The position numbers were made by a program, and so were the translations under genes. Positions 16,100-24,648 of a stretch of 64,000 bases of DNA are shown piece by piece (positions within the stretch are counted from its first letter, which is position 1; the number at the start of each line of letters is the position of its first letter). The stretch lies in the NCBI RefSeq assembly GCF_010882175.1, contig NZ_WKLH01000003.1:1-64000 (forward strand), given 5' to 3'. This DNA comes from Mangrovibacterium lignilyticum. Lineage in GTDB: Bacteria > Bacteroidota > Bacteroidia > Bacteroidales > Prolixibacteraceae. The notes beneath the pieces are model-generated. The model was not told the DNA's origin and made no database searches. It worked only from the letters and a program-made list of their open reading frames with translations.

Positions 16100-17869
16100 G
16101 TGCTAAAACAACGAACATATCAACAGCGCATTTTTATTTACTTTTTCAGTGCTTTTACAATTTTCACCCTGTCTATTCTGACTTTTCAGTATAGCCGGGA
16201 AAAGGAATACCGGACGGGCCAACTGGAGAATACGTTGGACAATGTAGCCCAGATGACAAACCAGTTTATCGAACATAACAAGTTGGAAAAAACCGGGGAT
16301 TTTGAGGAATTGGACTCCATCGTATACATGATTCCGGATCCAGAAATCAGGGTAACCGTAATTAATCCCAAAGGAGTTGTGCTGTTCGATAGCTTTGTTG
16401 AAGAATATTCGGCCATGGAGAATCACCTCCATCGCCCCGAAGTTCAAAAAGCACTTTATAATGAACGGGGAGCGAATATTCGGCACTCGGCAACCACCGG
16501 ACAGGACTTTTATTACTACGCCCGTAACTACGATCACTACTTTATCCGATGCGCGGCTGTTTACAACATCAAGATTCAGAATTTCCTGAAAGCCTCACGG
16601 GTGTTTATCTTTTTCATGATCGCTTTGTTCCTGCTGATGTGGCTCATGCTTTACCTGGTCACTAAGCGCCTGGGTGAGTTTATCACCAAGTTGCGCGATT
16701 TTGCGGTACGAGCCGGGAAGGAAGAAGACATCGACCCGAACTTTAAATTTCCTGACTCCGAATTTGGCGATATTCAGCTCCAGATTGTCCGGATTTATAA
16801 CCGACTGAAACGGGCAAAAGATGACCTGAGTGCGGAAAAAGAACGCCTGTTCAATCACCTTTACGCACTAAACGAAGGAATCGCATTTTTCACCATCAAC
16901 AAAGAAAAGATCTTAGCCAACAGTCACTTCATTCAATACATCAATGTCATCTCAGAGCACTCGACCATTTCGGCTGAATCGCTGTTCGAAATTCCTGAGT
17001 TTGGAGAATTGATTGAGAAAATTGAAGAACACCTAAAACCGGGGTTGACGATCAATCCGAAAAACCCTCCGCACGTTCAGATTACTGTGGAGAAAAACGA
17101 AACCTATTTCCGGGTACAGGGAATCATTTTCGCCGACCAAAGCTTCGAGGTTTTGATTGAAGATATTACCCGCCCTGAAAAACGCCGTTTGCTGAAACAG
17201 CAACTAACCTCGAATATCGCTCATGAGTTAAAGACACCGTTAGCATCTATCAAAGGTTACCTCGAAACAATCTTGTCGAACAACAATATTCCAAAAGAGA
17301 AAATGCACTATTTCATCGAACGCGCCTTTAAGCAAAGCGAGCGCCTGAATGAACTGCTAAACGATATTTCTCTGCTCAATAATATTGAAGATGCCGGCGA
17401 CCTGTTCGAGTTTAAGCAAGTCAAACTTCGCCCCTTAATCAATGACGTTGTTGAAAACCTGGAATCGCGACTCACGAAAAATGGCAATCAACTGGAAATC
17501 GATATTAACGATAAAGTAAGTGTCTACGGAAACGACAGTCTGCTGTCGTCCATTTTTCAAAACTTCATTGAAAACAGTATCAACTACGCCGGGCCGAAAG
17601 TGACCATTAAAATCAGGCAATACCTGGAAGACGAGAAATACTATTTCTTCAGCTATTCCGATAGCGGGAAAGGTGTCCCTGAAGAGCATTTAACCCGTAT
17701 TTTCGAGCGTTTCTACCGCATCGAAGAAGGACGTACCCGTGAAACAGGAGGTACCGGCTTAGGGCTTGCAATCGTTAAAAATGCTGTTAGCCTGCACAAA
17801 GGCGAAATATCTGTCAGAAACCGTCCAGAAGGAGGACTTGAGTTCCTGTTTTCGCTCTCGAAAAGTTAA
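16100..17869 (+). CDS. phoR: PhoR-like sensor histidine kinase
   Basis: A 589-residue membrane kinase that would phosphorylate the adjacent PhoB-like regulator. It starts with GTG (MLKQRTYQQ). Transmembrane helices lie near residues 11-29 and 167-188 with a periplasmic sensor domain between. A HAMP-like linker and a PAS-like stretch (residues about 245-360) follow. The dimerisation helix carries His375 in SNIAHELKTPLASIKG, and the ATPase domain has NFIENSINYAG, DSGKGVPEEHLTRIFERFYR and GGTGLGLAIVK. It is longer than E. coli PhoR and has a real periplasmic domain, as is usual in Bacteroidota. A strong terminator follows. Confidence 0.93.
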   Translation: MLKQRTYQQRIFIYFFSAFTIFTLSILTFQYSREKEYRTGQLENTLDNVAQMTNQFIEHNKLEKTGDFEELDSIVYMIPDPEIRVTVINPKGVVLFDSFVEEYSAMENHLHRPEVQKALYNERGANIRHSATTGQDFYYYARNYDHYFIRCAAVYNIKIQNFLKASRVFIFFMIALFLLMWLMLYLVTKRLGEFITKLRDFAVRAGKEEDIDPNFKFPDSEFGDIQLQIVRIYNRLKRAKDDLSAEKERLFNHLYALNEGIAFFTINKEKILANSHFIQYINVISEHSTISAESLFEIPEFGELIEKIEEHLKPGLTINPKNPPHVQITVEKNETYFRVQGIIFADQSFEVLIEDITRPEKRRLLKQQLTSNIAHELKTPLASIKGYLETILSNNNIPKEKMHYFIERAFKQSERLNELLNDISLLNNIEDAGDLFEFKQVKLRPLINDVVENLESRLTKNGNQLEIDINDKVSVYGNDSLLSSIFQNFIENSINYAGPKVTIKIRQYLEDEKYYFFSYSDSGKGVPEEHLTRIFERFYRIEEGRTRETGGTGLGLAIVKNAVSLHKGEISVRNRPEGGLEFLFSLSKS

Positions 17870-17892
17870 AATAAGCATTACAATATTCCACA

Positions 17893-17928
17893 AAAGCCCC
17901 GGTGATTTATTTCATCGGGGCTTTTTTT
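17893..17928 (+). terminator. Intrinsic terminator of the pst-pho operon
   Basis: An 11-bp stem AGCCCCGGTGA / TCATCGGGGCT (17895-17905 and 17912-17922), followed by seven T. Confidence 0.9.
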
Positions 17929-17990
17929 ATGTAATAAATATGCAATCCTTTATTAATGCCACTATATATCAACTACTTACAAACAAAGAT

Positions 17991-18046
17991 GTAATGCAAG
18001 AGTAAATGTATTGTAATCATACTGCAACATAAAGAGTCGTATTTAG
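17991..18046 (+). promoter_or_regulatory. Candidate Pho box upstream of the beta-helix lipoprotein
   Basis: Four direct repeats at exact 11-bp steps: GTAATGCAAGA (17991), GTAAATGTATT (18002), GTAATCATACT (18013) and GCAACATAAAG (18024). TATTTAG at 18040 may be a weak -7 element. The remaining leader to 18235 has no gene; it is AT-rich and purine-rich. Confidence 0.65.
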
Positions 18047-18235
18047 CGGCGTTGAAAAGTCAATAACACAAGAATACGAGATTTGAAAAAAGAGAAAAGA
18101 AATAGCGCTGACTCCCAATGTCTCTTTGAGTAGAAGAAAGCAGGTTCATTCTGCATTAAAAAACGATTAAGCACAATTAAGGACTTCAATTAAGAGAAAT
18201 TCAATCGGATTATAAAACCATAATTATTTAAGAAA

Positions 18236-19696
18236 ATGAAAAAGTTGAACTTACTATTTTTAATGTCCCTGTTTTTAGGTGTAACATTATTTACTTCATG
18301 TAGTAGCGAAGATGATCCTACGTATGATGCGCCAGCTGTTAATGCGCCAGCAAGCAGCTCTGTAGTTGCCGGTGAAACTACAACTTTAGAATTCGCCTAT
18401 TCTGCTGCTGCAGGATTTAAATCATCAGCAGTATCAGCAACAAACGGTACAGCCAGCGTTACAACCGACGGTACAGCCTCTGCTACATCAGGAACAATTG
18501 TTGTTAGCTTTGTTGCATCAAGTACTGAAGGAGCAGGAGCAGTTGCATTGACTGTTACCGATGCTCAAGGAAACATTGATGAAGCGACTGCTATCTTGAC
18601 TGTTGAAGCAGTTCAAACTCAATTTGATATCGACGCAAACATTACAGAAAATACGACATGGGAAACTGGAAATGTCTATAATCTGAATAGCCGTATCGTT
18701 GTAACTAACGGTGCCGTTTTGACAATTGAGCCAGGTGTTGTTATCAAAGGTGCTGCCGGAACAGGAGCTAACGCAACTGCATTGATCATCGCCCGTGGTT
18801 CAAAAATCATGGCTGAAGGTACTGCTGCATCACCAATTATCTTTACCTCTGTTGCCGACAACCTTATGCCAGGCGAAATTGCAAGCCCGAACCTTGACCC
18901 AACCTTAAACGGTTTATGGGGTGGTTTAATCGTTCTTGGAAACGCAAAAGTTTCGGTTAGCACAGGTACTGAAGCTCAGATCGAAGGTATTCCTGCAACC
19001 GATACGAACGGATTGTATGGTGGCGATGACGACACTGACAATTCAGGTGTGATCCAATATGTTTCTATCCGCCACGGTGGTGCAAACATTGGTGAAGGAA
19101 ACGAAATCAACGGTTTAACACTTGGTGGTGTTGGATCAGGTACAACGATCGAAAACATCGAAATCGTATCTAACCAAGATGATGGTATCGAATTCTTCGG
19201 TGGAAAACCAACTGTTACAAATGTGGTTTGCTGGAACGTTGGTGACGACGCTCTGGATACTGACCAATCATTCTCTGGTGTTATCAACAACGCATTGGTT
19301 ATCAACCCAGGAGATGAATGTTTCGAGTTAGACGGTCCTGAAGGAACATACCAAGGTGCTGGTCACACAATCACAAACGTTACTTGTAAAGTAGAAGACG
19401 CTCAAGGTTTGATTGACTTTGATGCAACAACTGACGTGAATATGTCGAACATCTACTTCTATGATTTGGCTGCTGGTCAAGACGTTGAAGAGTACGATCT
19501 TTATTCTGCTAACACTTTAGGTTTTGCAAGTTCAAACTTCGAAGTAACCTTACCTACCGGTGTTGCTTTAACTGATGCATTCAAAGGTGGTTCTGATGCC
19601 ATTACAACTGAAGTTGCTGAAGGAGCAAACACTGTTGGTGCTGACTTAACTGTTTTCGCCGACTGGACCTGGGCTGCTGTTAGCAGTGCATATTAA
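18236..19696 (+). CDS. Secreted beta-helix lipoprotein, probably phosphate-starvation induced
   Basis: A 486-residue lipoprotein (signal ending LFTSC, Cys22). Residues 25-125 form an Ala/Ser/Thr-rich Ig-like domain (SFVASSTEGAGAVALTVTDAQGN). From about 150 on there is a right-handed parallel beta-helix with repeated strands: VVTNGAVLTIEPGVVIKG, GLWGGLIVLGNA, IQYVSIRHGGA, EIVSNQDDGIEFFGG. No polysaccharide-lyase catalytic residues are evident, so binding or surface function is as likely as enzymatic activity. It sits behind a four-repeat Pho-box candidate and directly before a TonB receptor, a pairing seen in Bacteroidota phosphate-stress gene sets. Substrate unknown. Confidence 0.75.
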   Translation: MKKLNLLFLMSLFLGVTLFTSCSSEDDPTYDAPAVNAPASSSVVAGETTTLEFAYSAAAGFKSSAVSATNGTASVTTDGTASATSGTIVVSFVASSTEGAGAVALTVTDAQGNIDEATAILTVEAVQTQFDIDANITENTTWETGNVYNLNSRIVVTNGAVLTIEPGVVIKGAAGTGANATALIIARGSKIMAEGTAASPIIFTSVADNLMPGEIASPNLDPTLNGLWGGLIVLGNAKVSVSTGTEAQIEGIPATDTNGLYGGDDDTDNSGVIQYVSIRHGGANIGEGNEINGLTLGGVGSGTTIENIEIVSNQDDGIEFFGGKPTVTNVVCWNVGDDALDTDQSFSGVINNALVINPGDECFELDGPEGTYQGAGHTITNVTCKVEDAQGLIDFDATTDVNMSNIYFYDLAAGQDVEEYDLYSANTLGFASSNFEVTLPTGVALTDAFKGGSDAITTEVAEGANTVGADLTVFADWTWAAVSSAY

Positions 19697-19735
19697 TAAC
19701 AAAGGATCTTATCCGAACACAATACTCTAAGAATA

Positions 19736-19772
19736 GAACTCACAGGCTTTTGTCTGTGAGTTCTCATTTTTC
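19736..19772 (+). terminator. Hairpin between lipoprotein and TonB receptor genes
   Basis: Perfect 10-bp arms GAACTCACAG (19736-19745) and CTGTGAGTTC (19754-19763), followed by TCATTTTT. It ends 26 bp before the receptor ATG, so it is probably a partial terminator that sets the ratio of the two products. Confidence 0.65.
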
Positions 19773-19797
19773 AAAAAATAGAACAACAATAGAAATC

Positions 19798-22689
19798 ATG
19801 CGAGTTACAAAATTGTCTGTTACTATCATCTTCTTATTCTGTACAACGATCTTATTCGGTCAAAACGGTTACTTGCGAGGAACTGTTTACGATGGTAAAA
19901 CCGGCGAATTTCTTCCGGGGGTAACCATTTTTGCTGAAGGAACTACAAAAGGAACAATTACAGATTTAGATGGTAAATTCAACCTCAGCATTGAAGCTGG
20001 AACCTACCAAGTCAGAGTATCGTTTATTTCTTACGAAACTCTGAGCATCAAAGATGTTGTCATATCTCCCGACAAAGCGACTGTCCTGGACGACATCAAA
20101 CTAAGCGAAGCAACTGTCGAAATTGGTGAAGCAGTTGTGACAGCAAAAGCATTAAGAAATACAGAAACCGCCATGTTGACGATGAAAAAAAAATCAGCCA
20201 ACCTTCTGGATGGAATTTCTGCTTCAGCATTACAAAAAATTGGCGATTCCGACGCGGCAGCTTCTATGAAACGCGTTACCGGAGTCTCCGTTGAAGGCGG
20301 AAAGTATGTATTCGTCCGCGGACTCGGTGACCGTTACACCAAGACACTCTTAAACGGCTTAGACATTCCCGGGTTAGATCCGGATCGTAACACGATTCAG
20401 ATGGATATTTTCCCAACCAGCATCGTTGAAAATCTGGTTGTAAACAAGACTTTTAGTGCTGACTTACCAGCCGACTTTACCGGCGGGGTGATCGACATCA
20501 ATATTAAAGATTTCCCGGTACGCAAAAACGGAAACTTTTCGGTGAGTGCAGGCTATAACCCAGGGTCAAGCTTTAACAAAGATTTTGTGAGTGCACCTGG
20601 AGGTAAAACAGATTGGCTTGGTATTGACGACGGCACACGCGACATCCCGGCAACCGACAACATTCCCTTCCTGACCGATGCAATCGTTAACGAAAGTTCT
20701 GCAACCCGCTATAAAGAAATTCTCTCTTCTTTCAACCCCACAATGGCAGCAGCCCGCGAGCGTAGTCTGATGGATATCAGTCTTAGCACCTCGCTCGGCA
20801 ATCAACTGAAATTGGGTAAGTATGATTTGGGGTACCTGCTTTCAGCCTCTTATAAAAACAATACGGATTATTACGAGGGAGCTGAATATGGCCGTTATGG
20901 CTTATCAAGCGATGTTACAGTGAATGAAATGGAAACCCGCGAGTTGACGCAGGGTGATTACGGTGTAAACACCGTACTATGGAGTGCACTTGCCGGTTTG
21001 GCGTTAAAATCAACGAAAGCCAAATACCGCCTTAACTTCCTGCACCTGCAAAATGGTGAATCACAAGCGGCAATCTTCAACTATGAAAAAAACAACTACG
21101 GTACAACCATTTCAGGTATTCAACACAACATCGAATACAGCCAACGGGCACTGACCAATGTCTTGCTGTCAGGTAAATATAACTACTACGACAAAGGGTG
21201 GGAAATTGAATGGAAACTATCGCCAACTTTATCAAAAATCGACGAACCGGATATCCGTTTTACCCGCTATCTTGTCGAAAACGGTAACTATACAATCGGA
21301 ACTGAATCCGGATTCCCGGAACGCATTTGGAGAGAATTGGAAGAAAAAAGCTTTGCCGGCGTTCTACATTTTACCAAAAGTCTCAAAATAAAAAACGAGG
21401 ATGCCAAATGGAAATTCGGAGGTGCGTACACCTACAAGGATCGTGCTTTTGCCATTCGCGACTTCAACATCAATATTCGGGGTAATATACCTTTAACCGG
21501 TGATCCCAATGAGCTATTTGCTCCCGAAAACCTGTGGCCTTACAATGGAAAAGTAAGTGCCGGTACCACCTACGAAGCGCCGTTTATCCCGACAAATTAC
21601 AATAGCTACGATGCCAACGTTACCAATATTGGTGGTTACACCTCTCTGGAGTTCAATCCTCTTACAAAGCTGAAATCGATTATTGGTGTACGTGCCGAGC
21701 AATACGTTCAACATTACACCGGTAAAACACAGCAGGATGCCATTGAATTCAATGATGAGAAAGTACTCGACAACCTGGACTTCTTCCCAACAGCAAACCT
21801 GATTTACAGCCTAAATGACGAGCAAAACTTACGATTTTCGTATGCCAAAACAATTGCACGCCCATCGTTTAAAGAACTGTCTTACGCGCAAATTTTTGAC
21901 CCGATCAGCGGTAGAAATTTCTTTGGTGGTATGTTCCGCGACTACAACGAAACGAAAGGAATTGTCTACTGGGACGGTAACCTGACCAAAACGGACATTC
22001 ATAATATTGACTTACGCTGGGAAATGTTTAAGCCGGGCGGACAAACCGTTTCAGTCGGTGCTTTTTACAAGAGCTTTAAAAACCCAATTGAGATTGTGCA
22101 GTACTCCATTCAGCCGGGATCATTCCAGCCCAGAAACGTTGGAGACGGAACTGTAATCGGTGCAGAACTTGAACTGCGTCATAAATTAGAGTTCTTTGGA
22201 GAATCGCTTAAAAATATGAGTTTCCAGGCAAACTTTACTTATACCCACTCCCGAATTAAATTGAGTGATACCGAATATGACTCACGTGTTGAATATGCTC
22301 GCGAAGGGGAAAGTATCAGTCGCTACAGAGATATGGCCGGACAGGCGCCTTATATCGTCAACGCAGGTATTTCATTTGATGGTAGTGAAGAAGGTTTTGG
22401 AAAAGGATTAAATGCCGGCTTGTACTACAATGTACAAGGTGAGAGTCTTATGATCGTTGGGATCACCGACCGCCCGGATGTTTATAACGTTCCTTTCCAT
22501 AGTTTGAATTTTAACACTTCTAAAGCATTTGGTAAAGATCAACAGTGGAAGTTAGGCTTCAAAATTGAAAACCTTTTAAACTCGGACAAAGAGGCGATCT
22601 ACAAAAACTTCGGAGCGAAAGATCAATTCTATTCTAAATTGAGTCCCGGAAGGACATTCGAACTGAAATTAAGCTATTCATTCTATTAA
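19798..22689 (+). CDS. TonB-dependent outer-membrane receptor with carboxypeptidase-like N-domain
   Basis: About 963 residues. ATG 19798 begins a signal peptide (VTIIFLFCTTILFGQ); an earlier in-frame ATG lies inside the hairpin and is rejected. Next come a CarboxypepD_reg-like domain (LRGTVYDGKTGEFLPGVTIFAEGTTKG), a plug (GVSVEGGKYVFVRGLGDRYTKTLLNG) and a 22-strand barrel ending in ELKLSYSFY. It imports an unknown ligand using TonB energy. There is no SusD partner, so it is not a classical glycan receptor. Its place after a Pho-box-like site and the beta-helix lipoprotein suggests uptake of a phosphorus-containing compound, which is inference. Confidence 0.92.
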   Translation: MRVTKLSVTIIFLFCTTILFGQNGYLRGTVYDGKTGEFLPGVTIFAEGTTKGTITDLDGKFNLSIEAGTYQVRVSFISYETLSIKDVVISPDKATVLDDIKLSEATVEIGEAVVTAKALRNTETAMLTMKKKSANLLDGISASALQKIGDSDAAASMKRVTGVSVEGGKYVFVRGLGDRYTKTLLNGLDIPGLDPDRNTIQMDIFPTSIVENLVVNKTFSADLPADFTGGVIDINIKDFPVRKNGNFSVSAGYNPGSSFNKDFVSAPGGKTDWLGIDDGTRDIPATDNIPFLTDAIVNESSATRYKEILSSFNPTMAAARERSLMDISLSTSLGNQLKLGKYDLGYLLSASYKNNTDYYEGAEYGRYGLSSDVTVNEMETRELTQGDYGVNTVLWSALAGLALKSTKAKYRLNFLHLQNGESQAAIFNYEKNNYGTTISGIQHNIEYSQRALTNVLLSGKYNYYDKGWEIEWKLSPTLSKIDEPDIRFTRYLVENGNYTIGTESGFPERIWRELEEKSFAGVLHFTKSLKIKNEDAKWKFGGAYTYKDRAFAIRDFNINIRGNIPLTGDPNELFAPENLWPYNGKVSAGTTYEAPFIPTNYNSYDANVTNIGGYTSLEFNPLTKLKSIIGVRAEQYVQHYTGKTQQDAIEFNDEKVLDNLDFFPTANLIYSLNDEQNLRFSYAKTIARPSFKELSYAQIFDPISGRNFFGGMFRDYNETKGIVYWDGNLTKTDIHNIDLRWEMFKPGGQTVSVGAFYKSFKNPIEIVQYSIQPGSFQPRNVGDGTVIGAELELRHKLEFFGESLKNMSFQANFTYTHSRIKLSDTEYDSRVEYAREGESISRYRDMAGQAPYIVNAGISFDGSEEGFGKGLNAGLYYNVQGESLMIVGITDRPDVYNVPFHSLNFNTSKAFGKDQQWKLGFKIENLLNSDKEAIYKNFGAKDQFYSKLSPGRTFELKLSYSFY

Positions 22690-22744
22690 TGGAACGAATC
22701 AAAATTCTCTAAAATAGTAACACCAGTTACTCGCATGTAACTTA

Positions 22745-22782
22745 ACCCCGTGTATTCAGCTTGCTGAATCCGGGGTTTTTTA
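22745..22782 (+). terminator. Intrinsic terminator of the TonB receptor gene
   Basis: ACCCCG..TATTCAGC pairs with GCTGAAT..CGGGGT, followed by TTTTT. Confidence 0.88.
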
Positions 22783-22828
22783 AACCTAAAAGACGAGCAA
22801 ACAGCTGCAAATTCTCTTTAACTAAATT

Positions 22829-22873
22829 TTAATCCTTATGTAACTACGCCGTAATTTGCATGGCCTAGTTTTG
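22829..22873 (+). promoter_or_regulatory. Candidate Pho box and -7 element
   Basis: TTAATCCTTAT (22829), GTAACTACGCC (22840) and GTAATTTGCAT (22851) are 11-bp-phased. TAGTTTTG at 22866-22873 is a perfect TAnnTTTG, 15 bp from the start of the last repeat, the same geometry as at 9845/9860. Confidence 0.7.
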
Positions 22874-22894
22874 TAGTTATAAAAATAGCAGATC

Positions 22895-23248
22895 ATGAAA
22901 AATTTAGTTTTAAGCATGTTAATGGTTTTTGCAGTGTCTGTTGCAATGGCCGGTGAAAAAAAAGACAAAGAAGCTGTTGAAGCAAACGCAAATGCGACTA
23001 CAATGCTTAATGGCTCAGTGATTGATCAAACAACCAACGAAGCTTTGGTTGGTGTGAAAGTACAACTGGAAGGAACTAACAAAGTTGCTTACACTGATTT
23101 CGACGGAAACTATGCGTTCGAAAACATTAAACCAGGAACTTATAAAGTTACAGCGACCTACGTTTCATACGAAAAGAAATGCATGGAAGACGTTTCTGTA
23201 AACCCCTCAGAAAATCAAGTGATGATTAGCTTGAAATCTTCAAACTAG
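22895..23248 (+). CDS. Small secreted carboxypeptidase-regulatory-like domain protein
   Basis: A 117-residue secreted protein. The signal peptide ends at VAMAG; a Lys/Glu/Ala-rich stretch follows; then a single CarboxypepD_reg-like beta-sandwich (LNGSVIDQTTNEALVGVKVQLEGTNKVAYTDFDGNYAFENIKPG). That domain is the same type as the N-domain of TonB receptors, but here it stands alone with no plug or barrel. It is monocistronic, between a Pho-box-like promoter and a terminator. A role as a decoy, partner or surface adhesin is speculative; function unknown. Confidence 0.82.
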   Translation: MKNLVLSMLMVFAVSVAMAGEKKDKEAVEANANATTMLNGSVIDQTTNEALVGVKVQLEGTNKVAYTDFDGNYAFENIKPGTYKVTATYVSYEKKCMEDVSVNPSENQVMISLKSSN

Positions 23249-23280
23249 TTTTTGCAGGATTTCTATATACTTAAGATTAC

Positions 23281-23310
23281 AGCCGTTTCTGAGAGCAGGA
23301 ACGGCTTTTT
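23281..23310 (+). terminator. Intrinsic terminator
   Basis: AGCCGTT and AACGGCT form a stem around TCTGAGAGCAGG, followed by TTTTT. Confidence 0.85.
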
Positions 23311-23374
23311 CATATAAACAAACTTATATTTTACATAAGGGATTAAATTTTAACTCAAATTGTGAAATTTAATC

Positions 23375-23426
23375 GTAATCGTTTCTTAATAGTTTACAAT
23401 CGACTTAACTTTGGCTTAACATTGAA
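23375..23426 (+). promoter_or_regulatory. Candidate Pho box upstream of the MORN-like protein
   Basis: TTACAATCGAC (23394), TTAACTTTGGC (23405) and TTAACATTGAA (23416) are 11-bp-phased. GTAATCGTTTC at 23375 and TTAATAGTTTA at 23386 may extend the set. The -7 element is unclear. Confidence 0.5.
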
Positions 23427-23455
23427 AAACAAACAAATAACTGGAGGAGAAAGAT

Positions 23456-23914
23456 ATGAAAAGGATATTCTTACTTATTGGACTAATTTTAGCGACCGTG
23501 ATAGGCGTAAGCGCCCAGGAAGTTGTTGAAAAAGACGGTATTTACTATTTCGATTCAAAACCTTATACCGGTAGCTATATCGGCACCTTTGAGAATGGAA
23601 ACACGAAATTCAGTTTATTCCTGAAAAACGGAAAGAAAGATGGTGAAATGAAGGTTTATTTTGAGAGCGGTAAGCTCAACGAGATTCGCCATTACAAGAA
23701 AAATGAGATGGACGGTACGTGGGTAACGTATAACGAAAATGAAGTTCAGGTTGGTTTAGCTAATTATAAAGACGGACAAAAAAACGGCGAGTGGAAAGTA
23801 TGGGATGACCAAGGCAATTTAATCTACGAAATGAACTATGCCAATGGTGAAAAATCAGGCACCTGGAAAAAGTTCGATGCCGCCGGTAAAATCCTTAGCG
23901 AGAGAACATTTTAA
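23456..23914 (+). CDS. Secreted MORN-variant (YwqK-like) repeat protein
   Basis: A 152-residue exported protein with a signal peptide ending VSAQ. The rest is about five MORN-variant repeats: YTGSYIGTFENGN, LKNGKKDGEMKVYFESGK, NEMDGTWVTYNEN, KDGQKNGEWKVWDDQGN and ANGEKSGTWKKFD. Such repeats form flat beta-meander surfaces and occur in the YwqK antitoxin-like family, but no toxin gene is adjacent. Unusually for this window it has a strong Shine-Dalgarno, GGAGGAGAAAG, just before ATG 23456. It is monocistronic and probably under phosphate control. Function unknown. Confidence 0.8.
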   Translation: MKRIFLLIGLILATVIGVSAQEVVEKDGIYYFDSKPYTGSYIGTFENGNTKFSLFLKNGKKDGEMKVYFESGKLNEIRHYKKNEMDGTWVTYNENEVQVGLANYKDGQKNGEWKVWDDQGNLIYEMNYANGEKSGTWKKFDAAGKILSERTF

Positions 23915-23935
23915 TTCACAAAAGAGGTAAATGAA

Positions 23936-23963
23936 AAAGAGGAGCGTTTCGCTCCTCTTTTTT
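23936..23963. terminator. Bidirectional intrinsic terminator
   Basis: AAAGAGGAGCG TTT CGCTCCTCTTT, with T on the right and A on the left, sits between two convergent genes and can serve both. Confidence 0.88.
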
Positions 23964-24571
23964 TAGCTCCGTTTCACAATACCGAAGCAGAGTATCTTTA
24001 AAATATTGTCAACTCCTTTTTCCAGGTTCGTTGTTCCGTAATCACCAGCGGTAAGCGGCATTTCCAGCCCTTTAATGGCCGTTGTGATCCCAATGGCTGC
24101 CAAGGTGAAATCATACACCTCAAAGGTGTTCTTACGCACTCCTTCGATCAAAATCCGTTTAATCATCCGGATTTCTTCCTGGTTATATTTATTCTTGATG
24201 TTGTCGATAAACTCGATAGCTGTGACATCATTTTCCAACGCATGGTAGAAATTTGCCAACCCTCTAAAAGTTGTCAGCTTGGTTAGAATATACTCCCGAA
24301 GTTTCTCAACCGGATCAGTGTTGCGCATCACCACTTTCTCAAGCTCTCGTTTCAAGATATCAACCTCTTTGATAATCACGGCCTGAAACAAGTCTTCTTT
24401 ACTGCTAAAATAATAATACAAGGAACTCTTTCCTTTTCGAACCGCATTGGCAATGTCATCCAACGTTGTTTTCTTGTAGCCGTATTTACTAAAAATCTCC
24501 TGGGCAATCTTCAGGATTGTTTCCCGGTTGGCGTCCTTTTTATTAACACCATTTTCGAGGTTCATAACCAT
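23963..24571 (-). CDS. TetR/AcrR family transcriptional regulator
   Basis: A DNA-binding repressor-type protein of about 200 residues. The N-terminal HTH is clear: RETILKIAQEIFSKYGYKKTTLDDIANAVRKGKSSLYYYFSSKEDLFQAVI. The C-terminal part is all-helical, as in ligand-binding TetR domains. The frame runs back to 24634, but MVMNLENG or MNLENG (24571 or 24565) is the likely start since earlier residues are not family-like. No efflux or metabolic gene is divergent from it, so its target is unclear. It is 78-84 bp downstream of rnr. Confidence 0.9.
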   Translation of the reverse strand: MVMNLENGVNKKDANRETILKIAQEIFSKYGYKKTTLDDIANAVRKGKSSLYYYFSSKEDLFQAVIIKEVDILKRELEKVVMRNTDPVEKLREYILTKLTTFRGLANFYHALENDVTAIEFIDNIKNKYNQEEIRMIKRILIEGVRKNTFEVYDFTLAAIGITTAIKGLEMPLTAGDYGTTNLEKGVDNILKILCFGIVKRS

Positions 24572-24648
24572 AACAGGATATTCTAAATTTGTAATGCGTA
24601 AAGATAGTTGAAATTTTCGAATATTTTCTACCAAAAATCAACACGACC

